Of a DNA stretch of 64,000 nucleotides, positions 35,174-43,368 are shown piece by piece; position 1 is the first letter of the stretch, and each line of letters begins with the position of its first letter. The translations under genes and the position numbers were made by a program. The DNA lies in NCBI GenBank assembly GCA_965226245.1, contig CBDDCL010000015.1, positions 3,224,001 through 3,288,000 of the forward strand. Reading direction: 5' to 3'. A model generated the notes under the pieces. That model saw nothing but the letters and a program-made list of their open reading frames with translations. It did not search any database and was not told the origin of the DNA. The DNA comes from CBDCYS01 sp965226245. Lineage in GTDB: Bacteria; Acidobacteriota; Terriglobia; Bryobacterales; UBA6623.

Positions 35174-35575
35174 ATGCCTGATTCCCTCGAGCAACTGCAG
35201 CAACAGCGTACCGACATCGTCCGCCAGATCGGCGAGCTGGGCGATCTGCGCCCCGGTTCGATCACCAGCACCTCGGGGCGTTGCGGCAAACCAAGCTGCC
35301 GCTGCCATCGCCCCGGTCAACCGGGGCACGGTCCCCATACCCGCCTCACCTATAAGGCCGATCGTAAGACCGTCACCGAGTCGCTGCCGACTCCGGCCGC
35401 GCTGGGCAAAGCCGAGCGCGAAGTGGCCGAGTTCCGCAAGTTCCAGCAACTGAGCCGCGAGTTCGTGGAGCTCAATACCCGCATCTGCAAACAGCGGCCG
35501 CTGCAGCTTGAGGCGCAGACCCCCCAGGAAAAAAAACGGCCGCCGCCATCCAGCAAGAGGTCGCGCGCGAACTAG
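35174..35575 (+). CDS. ISKra4 element B ORF A (133 aa), copy 3
   Basis: Same as copy 2 (KADRKTV variant), with an AGGAGGT ribosome-binding site and the eight-A slippery run at 35529-35536. Confidence 0.85.
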   Translation: MPDSLEQLQQQRTDIVRQIGELGDLRPGSITSTSGRCGKPSCRCHRPGQPGHGPHTRLTYKADRKTVTESLPTPAALGKAEREVAEFRKFQQLSREFVELNTRICKQRPLQLEAQTPQEKKRPPPSSKRSRAN

Positions 35576-36888
35576 ACCAGCTATTGCGCGTGCTGTTCAG
35601 CGGGCGGCGCAAGACAGGCCACTGGGATCTGGAAGCCGTCGAGATGGCGGTGCGCTCGGCGATGCACCAAGCTGGCGCCGCCGCCCTCTCCGAACTACTG
35701 CAATGGGCAGCCCCAGCGGCCGGCCAGCGGAGCCTTCCCTGTTGTTGCGGCCACCAAGCTCACTACCGGGAACTGCGCTCCAAGTCGGTTCTCACCGCCC
35801 TGGGCAGGGTGCATATATCGCGCCCCTACTACCTGTGCGGGCACTGTCACAGCGGCCAATTTCCGGCCGACGCTGAACTCGACATCGCCCAAACGGAATG
35901 CTCTCCTGGGGTACGCCGTATGCAGGCGATGGTGGGCCAGGAGGCTCCCTTCGATCACGGGCGCCGGCAGCTGGAACTGCTGGCGGGTCTGGAAGTGACC
36001 GCCAAGGCGGTGGAGCGGACGGCGGAGGGGATTGGAGAGGATATCGCGGCGCGGGAGCAGAGCGAGATCCAGCGGGCGATGCAGTTGGAGCTGCCGCTGG
36101 TGGTGGGGGAACCCGTTCCGATCCTGTACATCGAAATGGATGGGACCGGAATTCCGGTGGTGCGCAAAGAGACGGTGGGCCGAGCGGGCAAAAGGAAGGG
36201 AGAGGCGGCCCACACCCGCGAAGCTAAGTTGGGCTGCGTGTTCACTCAAACGAAGTGGGACGAAGAGGGCTACCCCATCCGCGATCCGGACTCGACCAGC
36301 TACAGCGGCGCCATTGAGACCGCCGACGAGTTTGGCAAACGCATGTATGTGGAGGCTTGGAAGCGGGGCTGGAGCCGGGCACGCAAGAAGGTCGTGCTGG
36401 GAGATGGCGCCGAATGGATCTGGAACATTGCCCAGCAGCAGTTTCCCGGCGCCATTCAGATCGTCGACCTCTATCACGCCCGCCAGCACTTGTGGGACCT
36501 GGCACGCCAGCTTCATCCCCACGACAAGGCCCAGCAACGGTGTTGGATCACGATCCATCAGGACCACCTCGACCAGGGGCGGATGGAAGAGTTAGTGTGC
36601 TCGCTGCGGTCGGTCGAATGCTCGAGTCCCCAACTCGCGGAAGAGTTCCGCGACGAAGCCAAATACTTTGAAAAGAATGCCAAGCGGATGCGCTACCCAG
36701 AGTTTCGGCGCCAGCATCTGTTTGTCGGCTCGGGAGTGATCGAGGCCGGCTGCAAGAGTGTCATCGGCTCTCGCCTGAAACGGTCGGGCATGTTCTGGAC
36801 CGTCCGCGGAGCCAACGCGATTCTGGCCCTTCGTTGCTGCCACCACAACGGCCGCTTCGAGGACTATTGGGAGGCCCGAGCGGCTTGA
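35536..36888 (+). CDS. ISKra4-family transposase ORF B, copy 3 (frameshift product)
   Basis: Full-length reading frame identical to copy 1, with IEMDGTG, LGDGAEWIWN and SGVIEAGCKSVIG catalytic blocks. Expressed by -1 shifting from ORF A. With copy 1 it could mobilise the higBA unit lying between them. Confidence 0.9.
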   Translation, partial: TAAAIQQEVARELDQLLRVLFSGRRKTGHWDLEAVEMAVRSAMHQAGAAALSELLQWAAPAAGQRSLPCCCGHQAHYRELRSKSVLTALGRVHISRPYYLCGHCHSGQFPADAELDIAQTECSPGVRRMQAMVGQEAPFDHGRRQLELLAGLEVTAKAVERTAEGIGEDIAAREQSEIQRAMQLELPLVVGEPVPILYIEMDGTGIPVVRKETVGRAGKRKGEAAHTREAKLGCVFTQTKWDEEGYPIRDPDSTSYSGAIETADEFGKRMYVEAWKRGWSRARKKVVLGDGAEWIWNIAQQQFPGAIQIVDLYHARQHLWDLARQLHPHDKAQQRCWITIHQDHLDQGRMEELVCSLRSVECSSPQLAEEFRDEAKYFEKNAKRMRYPEFRRQHLFVGSGVIEAGCKSVIGSRLKRSGMFWTVRGANAILALRCCHHNGRFEDYWEARAA

Positions 36889-37004
36889 GCTCCACTTTCA
36901 TGTCGCACACCCGGTGCGCGACATAATCGTGCAGATGGGTTCAAGGCATATTGCGGGCGGGTTTCTCTTAAAGTATTATAGGCTTTAAGAAAGGAACCCG
37001 CCCT

Positions 37005-37454
37005 ATGGACACATCCCTGCACACTTCCCAAGACACTTCCCTGCCTGCGTTGGAACAGCGGCGAGCCGAGTTGTTGCAGCAGCTGGCTGGTTTGGGGGAC
37101 CTGCGCCGAGGATCGATTTCCTCTCCCACCAGACGCTGCGGCAAGCCGGCCTGCCATTGCGCCCGGGCCCGCACGCCCGGCCACCAGGGCAACACGCAGA
37201 TCACCTACAAAGTCCGGGGCAAGACCGTGACGCGGTCGCTGCCCACCCCCGAGACCCGCCGCAAGGCGGAGCGGGAGATCGGCGAGTACCGCAAGTTTCA
37301 GCAACTGAGTCGCGCCTTTGTCGAAGTCAACGAACAGATCTGCCGCTGGCGCCCCGTCACAGAAGAAACACAAGAACAGGAACAAGCAGCGTCGCCGGCG
37401 CCGCGGGAAAAAAAACGGCCGCGGCAATCCAACAAGAGGTCGCCCAAGAAGTAG
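37005..37454 (+). CDS. ISKra4 element C ORF A (149 aa)
   Basis: MDTSLHTSQDTSLPALEQRR, then LQQLAGLGDLRRGSISSPTR and CGKPACHCARARTPGHQGNT: the same architecture as element B ORF A with the Cys/His cluster kept. Slippery run of eight A at 37408-37415, then the shared KRPRQSNKRS tail in frame zero. Confidence 0.82.
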   Translation: MDTSLHTSQDTSLPALEQRRAELLQQLAGLGDLRRGSISSPTRRCGKPACHCARARTPGHQGNTQITYKVRGKTVTRSLPTPETRRKAEREIGEYRKFQQLSRAFVEVNEQICRWRPVTEETQEQEQAASPAPREKKRPRQSNKRSPKK

Positions 37455-38767
37455 AAACGTTGCTGGGCGTCACCTTCGCCGCCCGGCGTAAGGATCATCG
37501 CTGGGATCTGGAAGCGCTGGAAACGGCCACGCGGGCGGCGCTACACCAAGCCGGCGCCAAGCTGCTCGAGCAACTGCTGGAGGCACCGTGGGAGGCCGCG
37601 CCGGAACGTCCCTGCTCCTGCGGCCGCCGCGCCCCTCAGCGCGGCCGGCGGCCCAAGAAAATAGTGACCGTGCTCGGGGAGGTCGACATCGAACGGCCCT
37701 ATTACCTTTGCGCTGTTTGTCACCAGGGACAGTTTCCCTTCGACCGCGAACTCGACGTCAGCGACACGCAATACTCTCCCGGGGTGCGTCGCATGATGGC
37801 GCTGGTGGGCAGCGAGTCGTCGTTCGAAGGCGGCCGCCAGCAGCTGCGGGTGTTGGCGGGTCTGGAGCTGACAACGAAAGCCGTCGAGCGTGGGGCGGAA
37901 GGGGTCGGCGCCGACCTGGCGGCCCGCGAACAAAAGCAGATCCAACGGGCTGTGCAACTGCCGTTGCCCAAGGTGAGGGGTGCCGACATCCCCATACTCT
38001 ACATTGAGATGGACGGCACGGGGGTGCCGGTGGTGGCGACCGAAACGATCGGGCGGCCCAGCAAGGACGGCGTCGAGCGCGCCCGCACGCGCGAGGTCAA
38101 GCTCGGCTGTGTGTTCACCCAGTCGCGGCTCGACGACGAGGGCCGTCCCGTGCGTGACGAATCTTCTGCCAGCTATACGGGAGCGATCGAGGGCGCCGAG
38201 CAGTTCGGGCGGCGCAGCTGGCAGCAGGCCTGGGAGCGCGGCTGGTACCGGGCCAAGAAAAAAGTCGTGCTCGGCGATGGGACGCTGTGGATTTGGAACC
38301 TCTCCCACCAGTATTTTCCCGGGGCGGTGGAGATCGTCGATCTCTACCATGCCCGCCAGCATCTGTGGGAATTAGCGTCCCAGCTGTGGCCCGACGACGA
38401 GCGCCGCCGGCGCAGCTGGGCCCGGCAACGGCAACGCCAACTCGACCAGGGCAAGATCAAACAGTTGGTTGCTGCTCTGCGAGGATGCGCCGACGAGCAC
38501 CCAGATCTGGCTGCTCGGCTGACCACCGAAGCAGGCTATTTCGAACGTAACGCTGACCGCATGCGCTACCCCGGTTTTCGCAAGCAAGGTCTGTTCATCG
38601 GCTCGGGAGTGATCGAGGCGGGTTGCAAGAGTGTGATCGGCCAACGCCTCAAGCGGTCGGGCATGTTCTGGACCGTGCGCGGCGCCAATGCGATCCTGGC
38701 TCTGCGCTGCGCCCGCCTCAGCGGCCGCTTCGAAGACTACTGGGAAAATCGCGCCCAGGCTGCCTGA
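37415..38767 (+). CDS. ISKra4-family transposase ORF B, element C (frameshift product)
   Basis: After the -1 shift the frame reads TAAAIQQEVAQEVETLLGVT, a zinc block (YYLCAVCHQGQFP), IEMDGTGVPVVATE (D), LGDGTLWIWNLSHQYFPGAV (D) and SGVIEAGCKSVIGQRLKRSG (E). Full length and intact. A longer upstream frame beginning at 37157 overlaps ORF A out of frame and is not the natural start. Confidence 0.9.
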   Translation, partial: TAAAIQQEVAQEVETLLGVTFAARRKDHRWDLEALETATRAALHQAGAKLLEQLLEAPWEAAPERPCSCGRRAPQRGRRPKKIVTVLGEVDIERPYYLCAVCHQGQFPFDRELDVSDTQYSPGVRRMMALVGSESSFEGGRQQLRVLAGLELTTKAVERGAEGVGADLAAREQKQIQRAVQLPLPKVRGADIPILYIEMDGTGVPVVATETIGRPSKDGVERARTREVKLGCVFTQSRLDDEGRPVRDESSASYTGAIEGAEQFGRRSWQQAWERGWYRAKKKVVLGDGTLWIWNLSHQYFPGAVEIVDLYHARQHLWELASQLWPDDERRRRSWARQRQRQLDQGKIKQLVAALRGCADEHPDLAARLTTEAGYFERNADRMRYPGFRKQGLFIGSGVIEAGCKSVIGQRLKRSGMFWTVRGANAILALRCARLSGRFEDYWENRAQAA

Positions 38768-38791
38768 TTGGCACTTTTATGTCGCACACCC

Positions 38792-38876
38792 TCATGAGTT
38801 GCCTCGCACGACCAAGCTCTACGATCGGACCAGCGACGAGATCACGCTCAATAACGTCGAGCGAATTGCTATCTAA
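38792..38876 (+). pseudogene. Tyrosine recombinase (integrase) C-terminal remnant
   Basis: Right after element C the frame reads HELPRTTKLYDRTSDEITLN, then NVERIAI and a stop (38876). The TTKLYDR segment with the nucleophilic Tyr followed by DEITL..VERI is the usual C-terminus of phage-type integrases in this kind of genome. Everything before it is gone. The following 38877-39076 (200 bp) holds no recognisable gene. Confidence 0.6.
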
Positions 38877-39213
38877 GTTCGCTAAGCGGCCACACCGGGA
38901 TAACCGTCGAGAAAATGATTTCCCATCCAGCAATCACCCGTCAGAGCCTTCCCAGCCGTCGCCCGAACAGGCCGATAAACCGACTCGACTCAGGGGCTTG
39001 GCGTTGCTAGGATTGGATAGGTGGTGGTAAGGCTTGTTGCCACCAGTAATCCTGTCTGCGATAGAATCGGAGCGTCGTGGTCGGCTCCGCCATTAGCCAC
39101 TACAAGATCCTATCCGAGCTTGGCCGAGGCGGGATGGGTGTTGTCTATAAGGCCGACGACACCAAGCTCGAACGAACAGTTGCCCTCAAGTTTCTTCCCT
39201 CTCACCTGCTAGA

Positions 39214-41171
39214 CCGAAGTTCCAGGGGCCGATTTCGGCGTAAGAGTAACCAAGAAAGGGAGTTAGGGCCGGTTTGGGGTGGTCTCGAAGTGCTTTTTGT
39301 AGCCACTAATTAGTGACTTTCTTCTGGACTTTTTGCTCTAGATATGCTATCATAGCTTTATGCCATCTAGATCAGGTGCTGTTCATGTAGCCACCACTAC
39401 TCGCCGCTACAAAAACAAAATCTATACCTCCCACCTGCTCCGCCGCTCCTTTCGCGTCGGCCAGCAGGTCAAACACGAAACCCTCGGCAACCTCTCCCAC
39501 CTGCCCGATTCCCTCATCGACGTCATCCGCCGCTCGCTCGCCGGCGAATCCTTTGTACCCGCCGCCGAAGCTTTCCTGGTCGAACGCTGCCGCCCCCACG
39601 GCCACGTTGAAGCTGTTCTCGGTACACTCCGCCAGCTCGGCCTCGAACGCCTGCTGGGGTCCAAACCCTCGCGCCAGCGCGACCTCGTCGTGGCCATGAT
39701 CGTCGAGCGGCTGCTGCATCCCGGCTCGAAACTGGCCACCACCAGGCTGTGGCAGCACTCCACGCTGGCTGAGCAGCTGGGCGTCGAAGACGCCGACGAA
39801 AACGACCTCTACGCGGCGCTGGACTGGCTGCTGGCCCGCCAAAAACGCATCGAAAAGAAGCTCGCGGCGCGGCATCTCGCGGCCGGCGACACCGTGCTCT
39901 ACGACGTCTCCAGCAGCTACTACGAAGGACGCCACTGCCCGCTGGCGGCGTTCGGCCACAGCCGCGACCGCAAAAAGGGCAAGCCGATCATCGTCTACGG
40001 CGTGCTCGCCGACAGCCAAGGACGGCCGTTGGCGGTCAGCGTCTACCCCGGCAACACGGGCGATCCGGCGACGCTGCCCGATCAGGTCGACACGCTGCGG
40101 CGGCGCTTCGGGCTCGAGCGCGTGGTGCTGGTGGGCGACCGCGGTTTGTGGACCCAAACGCAGATTGAAAACCTGCGGCAACATCGCGGGCTGGGCTGGA
40201 TCTCGGCGCTGCGCGCGCCGGCGCTGCGGCGGCTGGCCAGCGAAGGCGCGTTGCAGTTATCGTTGTTCGACAAGAAAAACTTGGCTGAAATTCACTCCCC
40301 CGACTATCCCGGCGAGCGGCTGGTGGCCTGCTATAACCCGCTGCTGGCCGAGGAGCGCGGGCGCAAGCGCGACGAGCTGCTGGCGGCCAGCGAGAAGGAA
40401 TTCGAGCGCATCGAGGCCGAGGTGGCGCGGCGCAAACGCACCCCGCTGACCGCCGCCGAGATCGGACGCAAGGCGGGCCGCGTGCAGGACCGCTACAAGA
40501 TGGGCAAGCATTTTGAGACGACCATCGGCGAGGGCGTTTTCCGCTGGCGGCGGCGCACGGCGGCGGTCGAAGCAGAAGCGGCGCTGGACGGCATCTACGT
40601 CATCCGCAGCAGCGAAAAGAAGGCCGATCTGAAGGCCGAAGACGCGGTGCGTTCCTACAAGAGTTTGGCCCGCGTGGAGCGGGTGTTTCGCTGCATGAAA
40701 GGCGCGGATCTGCGGGTGCGGCCGACCTTTCACCGCACGCCGGACCACGTGCGGGCGCATATTTTTTTGTGTCTGCTGGCCTATTACGTGGAGTGGCGGA
40801 TGCGCCAAGCGTGGGCGGAGTTGCTGTTTGAAGACGAGCAGCTGGAGGCCGGCCGGCAGCAACGCGATCCGGTGGCGCCGGCCGAGCCTTCGGCGGCGGT
40901 GAAGAAGAAAAAGGCGAGCCGCCGCACCTCGGAGGGCTTGCCCGTGCACAGCTTCCAGACGTTGCTCGACGCCCTGGCGACGCGCTGCCAAAACACCTGC
41001 CGGGTCGGCGGCGAGGGGAGCGCGGCGACGTTCGAACAACGGACCGCGCCGACGGCGCTGCAAAAGCGGGCCTTGGAGCTGCTGGGCCTGTAGCCAGAAG
41101 AGCGAATTTCGCCGGCCGCCTTTCCGCCGCAGAATCAATAACTTACTGTCGTTTTGCCCCTGGAACTTCGG
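39214..41171 (+). mobile_element. IS1634-family (IS4 superfamily) element (1958 bp)
   Basis: Terminal inverted repeats CCGAAGTTCCAGGGGC / GCCCCTGGAACTTCGG. A 6-bp duplication GCTAGA is at 39208-39213 and 41172-41177, in the 5-6 bp range of IS1634. Excision restores the kinase reading frame exactly. Confidence 0.93.
39360..41093 (+). CDS. IS1634-family transposase
   Basis: 577 residues. DDE blocks: AAGDTVLYDVSSSYYEGRHC (D, with the YYEG signature), ERVVLVGDRGLWTQTQIENL (D) and LARVERVFRCMKGADLRVRP (E in the Y-(2)-R-(3)-E-like signature). HIFLCLLAYYVEWRM follows, as in the family. The N-terminal YTSHLLRRSFRVGQQVKHET block is also standard. Intact. Confidence 0.92.
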   Translation: MPSRSGAVHVATTTRRYKNKIYTSHLLRRSFRVGQQVKHETLGNLSHLPDSLIDVIRRSLAGESFVPAAEAFLVERCRPHGHVEAVLGTLRQLGLERLLGSKPSRQRDLVVAMIVERLLHPGSKLATTRLWQHSTLAEQLGVEDADENDLYAALDWLLARQKRIEKKLAARHLAAGDTVLYDVSSSYYEGRHCPLAAFGHSRDRKKGKPIIVYGVLADSQGRPLAVSVYPGNTGDPATLPDQVDTLRRRFGLERVVLVGDRGLWTQTQIENLRQHRGLGWISALRAPALRRLASEGALQLSLFDKKNLAEIHSPDYPGERLVACYNPLLAEERGRKRDELLAASEKEFERIEAEVARRKRTPLTAAEIGRKAGRVQDRYKMGKHFETTIGEGVFRWRRRTAAVEAEAALDGIYVIRSSEKKADLKAEDAVRSYKSLARVERVFRCMKGADLRVRPTFHRTPDHVRAHIFLCLLAYYVEWRMRQAWAELLFEDEQLEAGRQQRDPVAPAEPSAAVKKKKASRRTSEGLPVHSFQTLLDALATRCQNTCRVGGEGSAATFEQRTAPTALQKRALELLGL

Positions 41172-41412
41172 GCTAGAAGACGAGGAAAGCCATGCGCGTT
41201 TCCTTCGAGAGGCGAAGGCCGCCGCTTCCCTAGATCATCCGAACATTCGCACCGTCCACGAAATCGAAGAGGTCGAAGGCAAGACCTTCATCGTGATGGC
41301 CTTTCTTGAAGGCCAGACCGTCAAGGACGAACTCAAAGAACGTCCGCTGAAGTTGGAAGAAGCTCTCGACATCGCCGTTCAAACGGCCGAAGGGCTACAG
41401 GCTGCTCATGAG

Positions 41413-41468
41413 AAAAAACCGGAAACCGGACCGGAAACCGGGAAACCGGGACCGGGGAAACCGGGACA
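41413..41468. repeat. Low-complexity AACCGG-type repeat tract
   Basis: Short irregular repeats of GGAAACCGG and ACCGGG lie exactly where kinase homology stops and before the IS110 region. It may be a slippage product or the scar of a rearrangement. In frame it would read as Pro/Glu/Thr/Gly. Between here and 41604 no gene is convincing. Confidence 0.6.
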
Positions 41469-41622
41469 GCCTCAGTTTCCAGTTTCAGGACTTCCGAGAG
41501 TACGGCTACGACGGTGCCAACCGCCTTCAGAAGATCAAAAACATCGTTTCGACGTCGCTACGCTGATCCGGACGGGTGCGCTCCGGCCGGTGGATACCCC
41601 TATCCTTCTAAGGAACCTCTTC

Positions 41623-43017
41623 CTACGCGCCCGCCTGGATCGGCACCAGTTCGTATCCGAGTTTGCGTGCTCGCCGCTTGAGCTTGGTCTGCTGACGGCG
41701 TTCGCGTTGCGCGTCCTGTTGCCGCCAGATCGTCTCGTCGTACTCCACCTGCTGGCTCACGATGGCGTAGAAAATCCGCGCGATCTTGTGCGCCGCCGCC
41801 GTGATCCCCCCTGGGGCGCCCAGGCTGGCTTTCTTGCGCCGCAAAAACTGCCCCAGCGGCGTCGCGCTATGGTGCAGCGAGCTCGCCGCCATCCGGAACA
41901 GTTGCCCGGCGCGGTTCTTCACCCCCCGCACCCCCCGCCAGACCACTTTCCCTCCCGTCTTGTCGTTGTCGGGGCACAACGCCAGCCAGGAGACGAATTC
42001 GTCCCCGCTGCCCCAGCGGCTCATGTCCCGGCCCAGCTCGCTGAACAGCACCAGCGCGTTGCCCCCCAGGCCCGGAATCTCAGTCACGTCCACTCCGAAG
42101 AGCCGATACGCTTCCCGCCGCGTGTCGAAGCGAAAGTCCCCCGTGCGCTTCGTGCGCCGCGTCTTGCGCTTCTTGCTCCCCGGCGGCGGAGGCTGCTCGT
42201 CAGGGTCCACCCGCGACTCGAACTCCCCCAGCGTCCGCTCGATCTCGCGGTCGCACTCCTCGATGGCCCCTCGGATGGCGCCGTAGAGCTCCCGCGCCTG
42301 CTGCAGCGTGAACAGATGCTCCGCTCGCCAATCCCCCTCCAAAGATTTGCGGATCGTCTCCTGGCTGGCGCGAATCTCGGGCCTCCGCAGCCGCGCCAGC
42401 CGCGCCGCGTCGCGCTCCCCGCCCAGGATCGCGTCCACGATCGCCATCCCCGTCACCCCCGTCAGGTCGCTGATCACGTGATGCAATTGTACGTTCATCT
42501 GCGTCAGCGATTTCTGCATCAGCCGAATCTGATCGCAGGCGCTCTCCACCAGCCGCCCGCGATGCCGCAGCAGCGAGCGCGCCGCGCAGACCTGCTGCTG
42601 GGGACGAAACGCCGCCCGCAGCAGCCCCACCGAATGCAGGTATTGCAGCCATTGGCATTCCTGCCAGTCCGTGCGCCGTCCCGGCACGTTGCGCATCTGC
42701 CGCGCGCTCGTCAGACAGACCTGGATGCCGCGATCCTCGAGAATCTGATACAGCGGAATCCAGTACACCCCGGTGGACTCCATCGCCGCCGTCGTGATGT
42801 TGCAATCGAGCAGCCAATCGGCTAGAGCTTCCAGATCTTGCGTGAAGGTGGAGAAGATCCGCACCGGCTCCGGATCGCGATCCTCCGGGACGGCGACATA
42901 CATCTGGCGGGCGCCGACATCGATGCCGGCGGAGTTGGGCTCGACCAGCGGCCGGGGCTGGGGTTGCGGCCTCGACCGGCGGCGGCTGGAGCGGCGAGTG
43001 CGTTGGGAATGGTTCAT
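41623..43017 (-). CDS. IS110-family DEDD transposase/recombinase
   Basis: 464 residues with a strong AAGGAGG site before ATG 43017. The N-terminal RuvC-like DEDD domain has NSAGIDVGARQMYVAVPE (D), TTAAMESTGVYWIPLYQILE (E) and ARQMRNVPGRRTDWQECQWL (DxxD region). A coiled-coil linker follows, then the Tnp_20 domain with EIPGLGGNALVLFSELGRDM, SWLALCPDNDKTGGKVVWRG and RAGQLFRMAASSLHHS (conserved Ser region). Recombination is expected to be guided by a bridge RNA from the element. Intact. Confidence 0.93.
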   Translation of the reverse strand: MNHSQRTRRSSRRRSRPQPQPRPLVEPNSAGIDVGARQMYVAVPEDRDPEPVRIFSTFTQDLEALADWLLDCNITTAAMESTGVYWIPLYQILEDRGIQVCLTSARQMRNVPGRRTDWQECQWLQYLHSVGLLRAAFRPQQQVCAARSLLRHRGRLVESACDQIRLMQKSLTQMNVQLHHVISDLTGVTGMAIVDAILGGERDAARLARLRRPEIRASQETIRKSLEGDWRAEHLFTLQQARELYGAIRGAIEECDREIERTLGEFESRVDPDEQPPPPGSKKRKTRRTKRTGDFRFDTRREAYRLFGVDVTEIPGLGGNALVLFSELGRDMSRWGSGDEFVSWLALCPDNDKTGGKVVWRGVRGVKNRAGQLFRMAASSLHHSATPLGQFLRRKKASLGAPGGITAAAHKIARIFYAIVSQQVEYDETIWRQQDAQRERRQQTKLKRRARKLGYELVPIQAGA

Positions 43018-43034
43018 AAGATCCTCCTTGAGTT

Positions 43035-43225
43035 AGCGTTGCGCTGTCGACAGCGGCCAAGCGGCGTAATAATAGGGCACTCTTCTAATCGGGATCAGCC
43101 GGCGAAGCAACTCGCCGAGTGTCACCACTGCCTTGGGCGCCGGGCTTGGGACCACGCTCATCTACGGGGTCGGAACCACCACTGTTTCGCCGGCCTACTT
43201 CCGCGGCCGACAGCTTCTGCTAGGA
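43035..43225 (-). ncRNA. Candidate IS110 bridge RNA region
   Basis: Noncoding DNA between the IS110 edge and the transposase start. On the minus strand it contains AGTGGTG twice (about 65 bp apart) and a perfect hairpin CGGCGA-GTTGCT-TCGCCG (43095-43112), with a further GC-rich palindromic stretch around GCCCGGCGCC. IS110-group elements make a structured bridge RNA from this left-end region. Location and structure support this; loop guides were not identified. Confidence 0.4.
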
Positions 43226-43295
43226 TAGTCCGAGCTCGAACCCGGTTCCTTTAGCCGCCTTGACTCGCGGACGCGAGCCCGCCGCTCATCTCGAC

Positions 43296-43321
43296 GCAAG
43301 GCCGGCCCACACCGGCCTTGC
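43296..43321. repeat. Perfect 10-bp hairpin next to the IS110 edge
   Basis: GCAAGGCCGG, a 6-nt loop, then CCGGCCTTGC. It starts where similarity to the IS110 remnant ends, so it may be the insertion target (IS110-family members often insert at REP-like hairpins). No T tract follows. Confidence 0.6.
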
Positions 43322-43343
43322 GGGGCCTGGGGAGGTACAAGAA

Positions 43344-43368
43344 AACCAGCCGTTCCCAACGGCTGGTT
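43344..43368. repeat. Perfect 11-bp hairpin
   Basis: AACCAGCCGTT, loop CCC, then AACGGCTGGTT, 22 bp after the previous hairpin. Stable in RNA on either strand. No clear T run, so a terminator is possible but not proven. Confidence 0.6.

Larger units (their letters stand above)
35080..36912 (+). mobile_element. ISKra4-family element B, copy 3 (1833 bp, intact)
   Basis: Same length and termini as copy 1, with only scattered substitutions (for example A to G in the leader). It shows no target duplication: on the left stands a partial IS terminus, on the right the diverged ISKra4 element C begins without spacer (CACACCC then GGTGCGCGAC). Confidence 0.92.
36913..38791 (+). mobile_element. ISKra4-family element C (diverged relative of B)
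   Basis: Ends are GGTGCGCGACATAATCGTGC and the complement of GGGTGTGCGACATAAAAGTG, nearly the same termini as element B. The coding part is clearly diverged from B but colinear. It directly abuts B copy 3. No target duplication is visible (right flank TCATGAGTT). Confidence 0.88.
39077..41418 (+). pseudogene. Ser/Thr protein kinase (PknB-like), split by IS1634 and truncated
   Basis: It starts with GTG 39077: MVGSAISHYKILSELGRGGM, GVVYKADDTKLERTVALKFL (Gly loop and VALK lysine). Excising the IS and one GCTAGA duplication rejoins LPSHLLEDEESHARFLREAK, then AASLDHPNIRTVHEIEEVEG, FIVMAFLEGQTVKDELKERP and TAEGLQAAHEK: an uninterrupted kinase N-lobe and hinge. It ends before the HRD catalytic loop, where a low-complexity AACCGG run begins. 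These eukaryote-like kinases are usually followed by TolB/WD40 or TPR domains in Acidobacteria. Confidence 0.85.
41605..43300 (-). mobile_element. IS110-family element
   Basis: Approximate limits are taken from the two places where similarity to the deleted remnant at 10738-10876 begins and ends (41610 and about 43296). As usual for IS110 there are no clear terminal inverted repeats. The single transposase gene lies on the minus strand, with a roughly 280-bp noncoding region before its start, the expected place for a bridge RNA. A perfect hairpin (43296-43321) adjoins the right edge. Confidence 0.75.

Noticed and set aside
37157..37454. Start of the element C transposase at 37157
   Set aside because: This part is out of frame with ORF A and its codon content is a shadow; the family pattern begins after the slippery A run, as in element B.
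41474..41570. Possible RHS-repeat fragment (FREYGYDGANRLQKI)
   Set aside because: Only about 25 residues, no further YD repeat, and next to low-complexity sequence; too short to call.
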